A stretch of 64,000 bases of DNA, taken from CAIKMD01 sp963729935 (lineage in GTDB: Bacteria > Pseudomonadota > Alphaproteobacteria > ATCC43930 > CGMCC-115725). The notes under the pieces were generated by a model. The model was not told the DNA's origin, made no database searches, and saw nothing but the letters and a program-made list of their open reading frames with translations. Shown piece after piece: positions 27,287 to 35,793 of the stretch. A program made the translations under genes and the position numbers. The first letter of the stretch is position 1. Each line of letters opens with the position of its first letter. Location of the stretch: NCBI GenBank assembly GCA_963729935.1, contig CAVSPW010000004.1:558001-622000 (forward strand), given 5' to 3'.

Positions 27287-28258
27287 TTATGGCAGGTAGC
27301 CGACCTCGCGCCAGTAGCGTTCGGCGCCGGGATGAAGCGGCAAGTAAAGCGGTCCTTCCTTGCTATCCTTGCAGAGCTTATCGAGCGGCAGAGGCCGGCC
27401 ATGGGCCTCCTCCCAGGGAATGCGGTCCTTACGATTGTCCATGGCCGCACAAAATTTGTAGATCATGTCTTGCGGTGCGCTTTCGAGACAAAAAACCGGC
27501 CAACCGCTGAAATCGATCGTCCACACATCGGGGCCGAGGCCGGGATATTCCTGGTCCGTGATCGCCGCCCGCTTCAGCCCATCCTCCTCGAGGCTTCGCA
27601 ATTCCGGCTCGTCGACCGGCAGGAAACGCATGCCCAGTTTGATCGCGTCCGCCGCAAAGCGCGGGAGCGCCTCGTCCCATACGGCATCGAGCTCGCCGCG
27701 GGCGACCGCACCCAAACGGTCGGGCCCGTTCGGCATGCCCTCGGTATAAACGACTTTTCCGCCCCAACCGACGATGTCGGCGAGCGACATGCCGAAAGCG
27801 CTCAAAACCTGATTGCAAATGAGATGGACGGAGTGGTCAGGTTGGCCGCGCAGCGAGACGCGGAGCGGATAACGCAAGCGCTTGAGATCGCCGAGGGTTT
27901 TCAGCCCGGTCTTGGGATGCACCGCGAAACCGAGCTGGTCGAACTGCGGCATAACCATGATCGCCCGGAGCGGCAGCGGCGTTTTGTAGGGACCGCGGCC
28001 TTTGAGAGCCATGCCGAGAACGCCGCCCGGATTGCAAATCGCGATGTCGGCCTCGCCGCTCACGACCATGTCGACCGAGTCCGGTCCGTCGCTGGCGTAA
28101 AAGCGCGTGCGCCATTTGCTGTCGCCTTGCGGCCGCATAAAGATCATGACTTGCTTGTCGCGCCATTCATTCGCCGCGACGAGCTCGGACACTGTCTCGA
28201 GCATCAGCCGCGAGCGCTGGATGGCGGGAATTCGTATCGGGTTCTGAATCGTCAGCAT
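27287..28258 (-). CDS. TAXI-type solute-binding-like protein without signal peptide (copy 1)
   Basis: A 323-aa protein of the TAXI binding-protein superfamily. It shows the family end LHPGAERYWREVGYLP, the ELDAVWDEA segment, WGGKVVY and IDFSGWPVF. Unlike normal TAXI proteins it begins MLTIQNPIRIPAIQRSR and shows no export signal. The longer frame upstream overlaps the next gene and also lacks one. It is clearly paralogous to the protein at 34331-35368, which also lacks a signal. It overlaps nothing and follows the NMT1-type gene, probably in one transcript. It may bind its ligand in the cytosol; this is inference. Confidence 0.78.
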   Translation of the reverse strand: MLTIQNPIRIPAIQRSRLMLETVSELVAANEWRDKQVMIFMRPQGDSKWRTRFYASDGPDSVDMVVSGEADIAICNPGGVLGMALKGRGPYKTPLPLRAIMVMPQFDQLGFAVHPKTGLKTLGDLKRLRYPLRVSLRGQPDHSVHLICNQVLSAFGMSLADIVGWGGKVVYTEGMPNGPDRLGAVARGELDAVWDEALPRFAADAIKLGMRFLPVDEPELRSLEEDGLKRAAITDQEYPGLGPDVWTIDFSGWPVFCLESAPQDMIYKFCAAMDNRKDRIPWEEAHGRPLPLDKLCKDSKEGPLYLPLHPGAERYWREVGYLP

Positions 28259-28289
28259 GGGAAAACTCTTCTTCGCTGGAGTTTCGTTG

Positions 28290-29291
28290 CTAATGCTCGC
28301 GGGTGCCGGAGGTTGCCGACGACGGCAAGTACGCTTCGGTATAGAGCTTCGACATGTCGGGTGGTTCGGGGAGCAAGCGGAGTTCGACGAAGGAGCGCCG
28401 AAGATTCGCAAGCGATTCGGGATCAAAGCGGCAATCGCGGCTGAACATGCTTTTCACGATGTCGTATTCGCGCGACATGATTTCCTCGGGAAAATGCGTG
28501 ACCCGGCTCCATGTTTTGACGGTTTCTTCCTTGTGCGAGAGGATGAACAGGTTGGTGTCCACCCAAGCGGCAAGGAACGCGCGCAATGCGTCGGGATTGG
28601 TTTCGATCAGATGATCGGAAGCGAACACCGTACCGGACGCCATGTTGCCGATGAATTCGGAAACCGGAGCGAGCACGCGGCCCACTTTGCTCTCCGCCTC
28701 GACCAGAAACGACGTCGTCCCGCCGATATAGGCGTCGATCTGGTGCGCCCGGAAGGCGGCCGAGGACGCCGCCATGCCGCCCCCTACCGCCACGCGCATG
28801 ACGCCGTCGTCTCCCCAACCTTTCTTGCGGTTCAATTCCTGTGCGACCCAATCGGTGAGCGAACCGGAAGTGGAGACGCCGATCTTTTTGCCCTTGAGGT
28901 CGTCGAGCGAACGTATCGGCGAATCCCAGGGCACGCCGACGCTGAAATAGGGCAAGGTGGTCGTGCTTTCGCAGACCGCCTTCATCGGCGCGCCCTTGGC
29001 GACGAACGACATTTGGGTGCCCGCGCCGTCGGCGATGTCGATGCTTCCGGCGACAAGCGCCTGAACGACGCGGCTGCCACCGGTGAAATTGACGATGGTG
29101 ATGTCGAGGCCGTGTTTCTTGAATATCCCGGCCTGATCGCCGACATCGACCGTCATGATGGCGTCGGCAGTCGCCTGCGCCTTGCCGACGACGAGCGTGG
29201 TGTCCGCGTCCGCTGCCTGGGTGAGCGCCAGCCAGCCGATCGCGGCACCGAAAGACAACCGCAGCACACCGGGCAAAAATTTGTCGCGCAT
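28290..29291 (-). CDS. NMT1/SsuA-type ABC transporter substrate-binding protein
   Basis: Periplasmic binding protein of 333 aa. A signal peptide from ATG 29291 (MRDKFLPGVLRLSFGAAIGWLAL...) is followed by the NMT1/THI5 core: GIFKKHGLDITIVNFTGG, VAGSIDIADG, and DLKGKKIGVSTSGSLTDW. The start has GGAGG seven to eight bases upstream. Relatives bind thiamine precursors, sulfonates, taurine or aromatic acids. No permease or ATPase gene lies near, so it must work with transporter parts coded elsewhere. It is divergent from the flavin enzyme gene at 29599. Confidence 0.85.
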   Translation of the reverse strand: MRDKFLPGVLRLSFGAAIGWLALTQAADADTTLVVGKAQATADAIMTVDVGDQAGIFKKHGLDITIVNFTGGSRVVQALVAGSIDIADGAGTQMSFVAKGAPMKAVCESTTTLPYFSVGVPWDSPIRSLDDLKGKKIGVSTSGSLTDWVAQELNRKKGWGDDGVMRVAVGGGMAASSAAFRAHQIDAYIGGTTSFLVEAESKVGRVLAPVSEFIGNMASGTVFASDHLIETNPDALRAFLAAWVDTNLFILSHKEETVKTWSRVTHFPEEIMSREYDIVKSMFSRDCRFDPESLANLRRSFVELRLLPEPPDMSKLYTEAYLPSSATSGTREH

Positions 29292-29598
29292 CTGCTTTCC
29301 TCCACGGGTCGGTCGGCGGTCTTGAGGACCACTTGTTACGACCGTTGATTTTGAGCTTCTCCTATCGCAGCTTCGAGCGCCGCGCAATCGCCATGGCGCG
29401 TTTGGAGATGCCGATGAGCGTTTTACGCATACGGAAATTCCTTTTTCGCTTGGCGTAAAGGGCTGCCATGCGGCTTTAATCTCTTGCCGCGGGCTGCATC
29501 TTCGTGTTCGATCTGAACAAAAGAATTACCGCTCCGCGGCGAGCCGGTCAGGATCGCGACCAGGCTATCCAGGGTGAGGAAGCTTCAGAGGATAATCC
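29292..29598. promoter_or_regulatory. divergent intergenic region of the catabolic cluster
   Basis: This 307-bp gap lies between the minus-strand binding-protein gene and the plus-strand flavoprotein gene and must hold both promoters. A 7-bp inverted repeat, TTTACGC (29422-29428) and GCGTAAA (29453-29459), is the only candidate operator seen. No RNA gene is evident. Confidence 0.45.
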
Positions 29599-30810
29599 AT
29601 GTTCATTGCCGGGCCCCGCTTCCGCTCCACCTATGATGGCATGACAATCCGATACGAAGAGGCGATCGAGCGCGCCCGTACCATCATTCCCGTGGCACAG
29701 CGCAACATCGCCGCGACGGAGCAAGGGTTTCGAATCCCCGAGGAAAACGCGCAGGCGATCTTCAATTCGGGCTTGATGCCCTTGATGCGGCCGCGGATCT
29801 TCGGCGGATACGAAGGCGACTGGATGACGCAGATCGACTGCGTCAGCGAGGTCGCGAGCGTTTGCGGCTCGACCGGCTGGTGCATGACTTTCTTCATCCA
29901 GCACCAATACTTCCTGAGCTTGTTCCCCGTGGAGGCGCAGCGCTTCGTCTATATGCGCCAGCCCGATCCGAGGATCCTCACGTCCTTCTTGCAGACGGGC
30001 AACGTCAAAGAGGTCAGCGGTGGCTACGAGATCGGCGGTCGCTGGCATTTCGCTTCGGCCGGCGATTATTGCCAATGGGCGATTCTCGGCGGCGTGGTGC
30101 GGAATGCGGACGGTTCCATCAAGAAGCGCCTGAATTTCCTCTTGCGCCCGGACCAGTTCAAGATCGATCCCGTTTGGGATGCGATGGGTCTCAGAGGCTC
30201 GGGAAGCAATGACGTCCTGGTCGAACCGACCTTCATCCCGTCGAATTTCGTCTACGATCACGATGAAGCGCTGATTGGCCGTGCGCCCGGTCAACTCGAG
30301 TTGGAGGGCGTGCTCTACAAATCGCCCCTCATTCTAAACTCCGGCTTCGCGGTCATGACTCCGATGCACGGCATCGCGCGCGGCGCCTACGAAGCCTTCG
30401 TCGAGCTGACGGCGGCGCGCGGCGCCCGGCCGATGGGTTCAAAGCCGAGCGACCGGGCCGAGGTGCAAATTGCCATCGGCCAATCCAAGGCCGAGATCGA
30501 CCTCGCCTATCTCCTCACCGAGAAGCTCGTGGCCAGCGTGTTCGAAGGCAAGAAAGTCATGCGCGCGGACGCGGTACGCCAACGTCGCGACATGATGGTG
30601 CTGAAGCAACTGCTGCAGAGCGCCGTCGATCGGATGTTCGATCTGAGCGGCGCCCACGGCCTGCTCGGCAATCATCCGATCCAACGGCATTGGCGCGACC
30701 TTCATGCCATCTACCACCATGCGCAATGGGCGGCGCCGGCGCTTCAGGTCGCCGGAAGGGATGCGCTCGGCCTGCCGCCCCTGCCCAGCGATAGCTATCC
30801 TCGAGATTAG
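29599..30810 (+). CDS. acyl-CoA dehydrogenase-fold flavin-dependent monooxygenase
   Basis: A 403-aa protein of the acyl-CoA dehydrogenase fold, closest in pattern to the oxygenase components of two-component aromatic hydroxylases (HsaA/HpaH-like group D enzymes). Features are LMRPRIFGGYEG, VCGSTGWCMTF, GYEIGGRWHFASAGDYCQW, and the C-terminal FDLSGAHGLLGNHPIQRHWRDL with the conserved arginine-aspartate pair. The start at 29599 follows AGAGGA; a start at 29641 is possible. No flavin reductase gene is in the window. It leads a plus-strand operon with an FAD monooxygenase and an amidohydrolase. Confidence 0.8.
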   Translation: MFIAGPRFRSTYDGMTIRYEEAIERARTIIPVAQRNIAATEQGFRIPEENAQAIFNSGLMPLMRPRIFGGYEGDWMTQIDCVSEVASVCGSTGWCMTFFIQHQYFLSLFPVEAQRFVYMRQPDPRILTSFLQTGNVKEVSGGYEIGGRWHFASAGDYCQWAILGGVVRNADGSIKKRLNFLLRPDQFKIDPVWDAMGLRGSGSNDVLVEPTFIPSNFVYDHDEALIGRAPGQLELEGVLYKSPLILNSGFAVMTPMHGIARGAYEAFVELTAARGARPMGSKPSDRAEVQIAIGQSKAEIDLAYLLTEKLVASVFEGKKVMRADAVRQRRDMMVLKQLLQSAVDRMFDLSGAHGLLGNHPIQRHWRDLHAIYHHAQWAAPALQVAGRDALGLPPLPSDSYPRD

Positions 30811-30818
30811 GAACAGTC

Positions 30819-32031
30819 ATGGCGACCGGCGATTCGATTGCAATCATCGGCGGCGGCCTTGCCGGTTTGGCGGCCGCGCACGCTCTCTCGACAGTCGGCT
30901 TGCGCGCCGAGATTTACGAGGCGGCTCCCGCGCTGGGCGAGATCGGTGCGGCGGTCAACACCAGCCCCAACGCCAACAAGGCGCTGATCGCGATTGGCGT
31001 CGGCGACGAGATTGCCAAGGTGGCGAACTCGTCGCCGGGCATTTATACCCGCAACATGCAAACCGGGGAATTCCTCGAATTCCGGGACCGGCGCAAGACC
31101 TCGGCCCGTTATCACGCGCCCTACTACACCTTTCACCGCGCCGATCTGCTCGGCGCGCTCGCCGCCGGCCTCGATCCGAGCACGATCCATCTCGGTCACC
31201 GGCTTAGCGCGATCGAGGACCACGGCGGGACCATCGCCTTGACCTTCGCCAATGGTTCGAGCGCGGCGTTTCGTACCGTGATCGCCGCCGACGGCGTGCG
31301 TTCGGTCGCCCGACAAGCGCTCTACGGCGACGACAACCCGACCTATACGGGCCAAATGGTCTGGCGCGTGCTCCTAAAAGGCAGCGACGTTCCCGCCGAT
31401 GTCATGGAGCCGACCGGTCATATTCAGTGGGTCGGACCCGGTTGCCATCTGCTCGCCTATTACATTCGCGGCACCGAGCTCGTGAACATCGTCACCCAGG
31501 AAGATACGGACAAGTGGGTGGAGGAAGGCTGGTCGAACTCACGGCGATCCCGACGAGATGCGGCGCAGTTTTCCCAATCCCGAGCCGCGTCTCGAAAAGC
31601 TGTTGAGCCTCGTTACCGAATGCTCGAAATGGGGGCTGTTCACGCGGCCGCTGACGGAGAATTGGGGTCGCGGGCGCATACAGCTCATCGGCGACGCCGC
31701 GCATGCCATGCTGCCCAATGCGGGACAAGGCGCCTGCATGGCTTTCGAAGACGCCTATATCCTCGCGCGCTGGCTCGCCGCGGAAGATGATCCAGCAGTC
31801 GCCTTTGCCAATTTCCGCCGCATCCGGATCCCGCGCGTACAGGCCGTGCAACGCCTGTCCATGGCGAATGCGCGGTTCAAACACATGCGCGACAGCACGG
31901 CACAAAAGGAACTGATCGCTTCGGGACGGAAGAGCGTGCAGGGCAACGCCGAATGGGTCTGGGCTTACGACCCGGTGACCGAGTGGGACAAGGAGCCGGC
32001 GATTCCCAAGACCGAAGCGCCGGCGCTTTAG
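30819..32031 (+). pseudogene. FAD-dependent aromatic-ring monooxygenase, interrupted by one +1 frameshift
   Basis: Class A flavoprotein hydroxylase of the salicylate/6-hydroxynicotinate monooxygenase type. The Rossmann start is IAIIGGGLAGLAAAHAL (dinucleotide binding) and the second FAD motif is IQLIGDAAHAMLPNAGQGACMAFEDA. The frame breaks between WVEEGWS and HGDPDEMRRSFPNPEPR. The locus length is 3n+1, and dropping one A at 31536-31537 gives WSTHGDPDEM and an intact protein of about 403 aa. Both halves look well conserved, so sequencing error is likely. It starts 8 bp after the flavin monooxygenase gene and is surely co-transcribed with it. Confidence 0.8.
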
Positions 32032-32096
32032 AAACTGGAACGCCCGCCTTGCGCGCTCCCGGCGGACCGCGCGGGGTAGGGTTGGAGGAGCTTAAA

Positions 32097-33110
32097 GTGA
32101 CGAGTGAAACCTCTTGCGGGCGGCGCGCGTTCCTTGGCGGGGTGGTTGCCCTCGCGAGCGGCGCGGGGGCGTTGCCGGCACTCGCCAAATCCGCGCCACG
32201 CCGCATCGATGTTCATTATCACGTTGCGCCGCCCGCCTGGTCCGATGCCCTCAATTCTCGCCATATCATGCAGCCGCAATGGAATGGCTGGAGCGTGGCG
32301 CGGGCCGTCGAAGACGTCGATCGGGACGGCGTCGCGCAGTCGATGATTTCGATCACCACGCCGGGCGTCTATTTCGGGAATGCCGCGGAAGCCCGCAAGC
32401 TCGCGCGCGATTGCAACGAATTCGCCGCAAAGATGCGCGCCGACCACCCCGGCCGCTTCGGGATCTTCGCCGCGACGCCGATGCCGGACATCGACGGCAC
32501 CTTGGCCGAGATCGCCTACGCCCTCGACGAGATGAAAGCTGACGGCATCGGCCTTCTGACGAGCTATGGCGACAAGTGGCTGGGCGACCCCGCCTTCTCT
32601 CCGGTGTTGGCCGAGCTCAATCGACGCAAGGCGATTCTCTACACGCATCCGAGCGTCGCGAATTGCTGTCGTAACTTGATTCCGGGCGTGCCGGCTTCGA
32701 TTATTGAATACGGGACGGATACGACCCGCGCGATCGCGCAGCTGGTCTTTAGCGGCGAAGCGCAACGCTATCCCGACATCCGCTTTATCTTCTCGCATGC
32801 CGGCGGAACGATGCCGTTCTTGCAGCATCGCTTCGTTGCCCAGGCCAACGAGCCGAAAGCCGTGCCCGGGGTGCTCGCCGCGTTGGAGCGCTTCTATTAC
32901 GACACGGCGCAAACGTCCTTTGCTGCACCCATGGCGGCCTTGCGCCGGGTTGTGCCGGTGTCGCGCATTCTGTTCGGAACCGACTATCCCTATCGAAACG
33001 CAGGCGACACGGCACGAGAGCTGCGCCAGTCGCGGGTGTTTCCCCCACAGGAACTCGAAGCCGTCGACTACGCCAATGCGCGGGCGCTGCTTGGCGGCGC
33101 TCGGACATAG
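32097..33110 (+). CDS. Tat-exported amidohydrolase (ACMSD-like metal-dependent hydrolase)
   Basis: TIM-barrel amidohydrolase of 337 aa. Metal ligands are RIDVHYHV (HxH), YTHPS, FSHAGG and GTDYPY, the order seen in the aminocarboxymuconate-semialdehyde decarboxylase/amidohydrolase-2 group, which includes non-oxidative decarboxylases. The GTG start at 32097 is preceded by GGAGGAG with a 6-base spacer. The N-terminus carries a twin-arginine signal, GRRAFLGGVVALASGAGALPALA, implying export of the folded metalloenzyme. That is unusual for this group. It lies 65 bp after the FAD monooxygenase and just before a LivJ-type binding protein. Confidence 0.82.
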   Translation: MTSETSCGRRAFLGGVVALASGAGALPALAKSAPRRIDVHYHVAPPAWSDALNSRHIMQPQWNGWSVARAVEDVDRDGVAQSMISITTPGVYFGNAAEARKLARDCNEFAAKMRADHPGRFGIFAATPMPDIDGTLAEIAYALDEMKADGIGLLTSYGDKWLGDPAFSPVLAELNRRKAILYTHPSVANCCRNLIPGVPASIIEYGTDTTRAIAQLVFSGEAQRYPDIRFIFSHAGGTMPFLQHRFVAQANEPKAVPGVLAALERFYYDTAQTSFAAPMAALRRVVPVSRILFGTDYPYRNAGDTARELRQSRVFPPQELEAVDYANARALLGGART

Positions 33111-33128
33111 GGCACAAAGGGAAACAAG

Positions 33129-34307
33129 ATGAAAAGCCGACTCGCGGTCTTTGCAGGGATTTTAGGCCTTAGCCTCGTTGGCGGCGGAATGGCGCGCGCC
33201 GCCGAGCCCTATAAGATCCATGTCATCCTACCGCTCACGGGAAACGGCGCCTTTCTCGGCCGGGGCCATCGCGACAGCCTCGATACCGTGGCGGAGATCG
33301 TGAATGCTTCGAACGGAATCGCGGGCCATCCGCTGCAATTCGTCTATCACGACGATCAATCGAGCCCGCAGGTTTCCGTGCAGCTCGCCAACGCAATCAT
33401 GGCCGAAAAGCCGGCGGTCTTCCTGGGCTCCAGCCTCGTCGCCATGTGCGCCGCGATCGCGCCTTTGCTGCAGGACGGGCCGGTCGATTATTGCCTGTCG
33501 CCCGCCTATCACCCGCCGGCCGGCGGCTATGTTTTCTCCTCGGGGAGTTCGTCGCTCGATCAGGTCACGGCCGTGGTGCGCTATTTCCGGATGAAGGGCT
33601 GGACCAAGATTGCGACCCTCGCCAACACCGACGCGACCGGTCAATCGAACGACAAGTCGATGGACAAGGTGGTGGCGCGATCCGAGAATCGCGAGGTCAA
33701 GCTGGTCGCGCGAGAACACTTCAACCCCAGCGATATCAGCGTTGCAGCGCAGATGGAGCGGATTCGGGCGTCGGGTGCACAGGCGATCATCGCCGGTGTA
33801 ACGGGCGCCGCCGCCGCGACGGTCTTTAAAGGAATGGTTCAGACCGGGCTCGACATCCCCATCGAAGTGACCAGCGGCAATCAATCTTTTCCGCAGATGA
33901 AGGAATGGTCGGCTTTTCTGCCCAAGGGCTTGGTCATGAGCTCTGCGCTGTTTCCCGAGCACGAGGGCGTGCTGACGCTTGACGCGCGTATCGAGAAAGC
34001 ACAGCACGCGATGTACGCCGCGTTGGCCAAGCGCGGGATCAAGGCCGACAACATGGTGGCAACGTCCTGGGACGCGGCCCTTATCGTCGTCCAGGCATTG
34101 CGCGCAATCGGGCCGGAAGCGACGGCGCAGCAGCTTCGCCGCTACATTTCGGATCTCACGGATTTCGCCGGTGTCGACGGCCTCTATGACTTCAAGGTCA
34201 ATCCCGAGCGAGGCCTTGGGCCGACAAGCTCGATCGTCATCCGTTACGATCCTCAGGCCAAGGCCTGGGTGTGGCTGAGCGAGCCTGGCGGAACGCCGTT
34301 GAAATAG
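33129..34307 (+). CDS. Leu/Ile/Val-type ABC transporter substrate-binding protein
   Basis: Periplasmic binding protein of the LivJ/amide-binding class, 392 aa. A signal peptide (MKSRLAVFAGILGLSLVGGGMARA) is followed by the typical IHVILPLTGNGAFLG start, GIAGHPLQFVYHDDQSSPQ and a late ALRAIGPEATAQQL segment. A GGGAA ribosome site lies before the start. No LivH, LivM, LivG or LivF gene follows, so the partner permease is elsewhere. It is the third transport-type binding protein in this catabolic cluster. Confidence 0.87.
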   Translation: MKSRLAVFAGILGLSLVGGGMARAAEPYKIHVILPLTGNGAFLGRGHRDSLDTVAEIVNASNGIAGHPLQFVYHDDQSSPQVSVQLANAIMAEKPAVFLGSSLVAMCAAIAPLLQDGPVDYCLSPAYHPPAGGYVFSSGSSSLDQVTAVVRYFRMKGWTKIATLANTDATGQSNDKSMDKVVARSENREVKLVAREHFNPSDISVAAQMERIRASGAQAIIAGVTGAAAATVFKGMVQTGLDIPIEVTSGNQSFPQMKEWSAFLPKGLVMSSALFPEHEGVLTLDARIEKAQHAMYAALAKRGIKADNMVATSWDAALIVVQALRAIGPEATAQQLRRYISDLTDFAGVDGLYDFKVNPERGLGPTSSIVIRYDPQAKAWVWLSEPGGTPLK

Positions 34308-34330
34308 CGCGAGCATCCGAGGAAACCGAC

Positions 34331-35368
34331 ATGGCCGATCTACCGCCGCGCTACAATTCCGGCATCCAGCGCTCGAAAGGCCTGTTGGAACTTGCCGCCG
34401 GACTTTACGACACCTCGCTCTCGCGGCGATCGACGCGCAGCGGCACGCGGGCACCGCAGATCGATTCGCGCCTCGGCACCCGGCTTACCCTGCGCATCGA
34501 ACCCCGCGAAAGTGCCGCCGGCGATCAAAGCGTCGGCGTGTCCTTTGCCGCGGGCGGCTCGCGCCACAATCTGATGCAGGTTGCGGACGGCGAATTGTCG
34601 CTGCTGTGGATCAATCCGAACGCGCCCCTCGCCCTGGCCTATAAAGGCTCCGCGCCGTTCGCGGCGCGACAGCCGCTTCGTGCGATTGCCGTCTTCCCCT
34701 CTTGGGACGCGGTGGTCATTGCCGTTCATGAATCAACCGGCATCACCTCGATCGATCAGATCCGCGAGCGCAAATTGCCGCTGCGCGTCTCGACGGGCAA
34801 CACGACGCTTGGTCCCTTCGACGAGGATCCAACGATGTTCGCGGTGACGACGCTGATGGCGGCGGCGGGATTCGCGTTCGACGATATTCGCGGCTGGGGC
34901 GGCACGCTGCATCAAGTGTCCAGGCCGAGCCATCCGGAGCGCGCGGCCATGATCGAAAAAGGCGCCATCGATGCCGTATTCGACGAAGGCATCATGAGCT
35001 GGGGCCAATATGCGATCGAGCGCGGGTTCCGGATCCTGCCGGTCGAGGGCGCCTTAGGCGAGCGCGTGCTGGCTGCGGGGTACGATCTCGTGACGGTGAG
35101 CCAGAAACGGATTCCGGGGCTACGCGCCCCGGTCGCATCGATCGACTTCTGCGGATGGCCGATGATCGTCTCCGCCGACATGCCGGACGATGTCGCCTAT
35201 GCGCTGTGCGAAGCGATCGAGGGGCGGAAGGATCTGATCCCGACCGACAATTATCGGCCGGTCGATATGACCCAACTCTGTGCGGTCACGGAGGAGACCC
35301 CGCGCGGCGCGCCTCTTCATCCCGGTGCGGAGCGGTTCTACCGCGAGCGCGGCTATTTGCGCGGCTGA
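34331..35368 (+). CDS. TAXI-type solute-binding-like protein without signal peptide (copy 2)
   Basis: A 345-aa paralogue of the protein at 27287-28258. Shared landmarks are WGGTLHQV, AIDAVFDEG, IDFCGWPMI and the end LHPGAERFYRERGYLRG. It starts MADLPPRYNSGIQRSKG with no export signal; both copies share the IQRS motif near the N-terminus. The start at 34331 has a CGAGGA site eight bases before. It follows the LivJ-type gene by 23 bp and closes the plus-strand operon. The role is unknown; cytosolic ligand binding or sensing is inferred. Confidence 0.78.
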   Translation: MADLPPRYNSGIQRSKGLLELAAGLYDTSLSRRSTRSGTRAPQIDSRLGTRLTLRIEPRESAAGDQSVGVSFAAGGSRHNLMQVADGELSLLWINPNAPLALAYKGSAPFAARQPLRAIAVFPSWDAVVIAVHESTGITSIDQIRERKLPLRVSTGNTTLGPFDEDPTMFAVTTLMAAAGFAFDDIRGWGGTLHQVSRPSHPERAAMIEKGAIDAVFDEGIMSWGQYAIERGFRILPVEGALGERVLAAGYDLVTVSQKRIPGLRAPVASIDFCGWPMIVSADMPDDVAYALCEAIEGRKDLIPTDNYRPVDMTQLCAVTEETPRGAPLHPGAERFYRERGYLRG

Positions 35369-35378
35369 TCCGGGCGGA

Positions 35379-35400
35379 ATCGGGGTGCCGGCCCCCCGAT
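35379..35400 (+). terminator. possible terminator hairpin after the catabolic operon
   Basis: ATCGGGG (35379-35385) can pair with CCCCGAT (35394-35400) across an 8-nt loop, 11 bp behind the last stop of the operon. There is no U tract, so it is only a candidate. Confidence 0.35.
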
Positions 35401-35502
35401 GTTCGCGATTGGCAATTGGCGACGGATCTCATTTGGACGGCCGACCGTCGCTGTCGGGCCAAAGCAGACTCTCCCAAGGGATGAGCGGTCGGAAGAATGC
35501 GA

Positions 35503-35793
35503 TGGTGCGGGCGGCCGGACTTGAACCGGCACAGGCCTTTCGGCCCTACGGATTTTCGTACCACTTCGGCTTTCGCCGCCGCCCTAGGGCGTTCGTGGTC
35601 TGGACTATCCCTTCACCTTGGCATTTCTGCTTTAGGTGCTGCCCGTCTAGTCTCTACACCTTCCCGTTTCCGGGCTTGGCTCGGGATTGCCTTTGCAGGT
35701 TTCCCCGACTTTGAGCAGTTCTGCATCGGCGGTTTCCCGCCGGGCACTCAAATTGGTCTAAGTCCGTTGCGTCTACCATTCCGCCACGCCCGC
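35503..35793 (-). tRNA. tRNA-Leu(UAA) interrupted by a group I intron
   Basis: On the minus strand GCGGGCG (35787-35793) pairs with CGCCCGC (35507-35513), followed by discriminator A and an encoded CCA. The T arm is GCCGG-TTCAAGT-CCGGC, the variable arm is a GGCC/GGCC hairpin as in class II tRNAs, and a D arm with GGTAGA is present. The anticodon stem ACGGA/TCCGT only closes when 203 nt (35557-35759) are removed, giving loop CTTAAAA with anticodon UAA (Leu). The two exons total 88 nt including CCA. Upstream on the minus strand TTGGTT (35830-35835) and TATAAA (35807-35812) with 17-bp spacing form a plausible promoter. Confidence 0.93.
35557..35759 (-). ncRNA. group I self-splicing intron in the tRNA-Leu anticodon loop
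   Basis: A 203-nt insertion between U34 and A35 of the anticodon. The 5' exon end ACUU can pair with an internal guide GAGU just inside the intron, with the expected U-G wobble at the splice site. The intron ends in G. Conserved core stretches are easy to read on the minus strand: GGCAATCCCGAGCCAAGC (P/Q-like) and GGTGTAGAGACTAGACGGG (R/S-like), matching the pattern of cyanobacterial and plastid tRNA-Leu introns. It has no ORF and is very short, near the size of the minimal Azoarcus tRNA-Ile intron. Confidence 0.92.
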
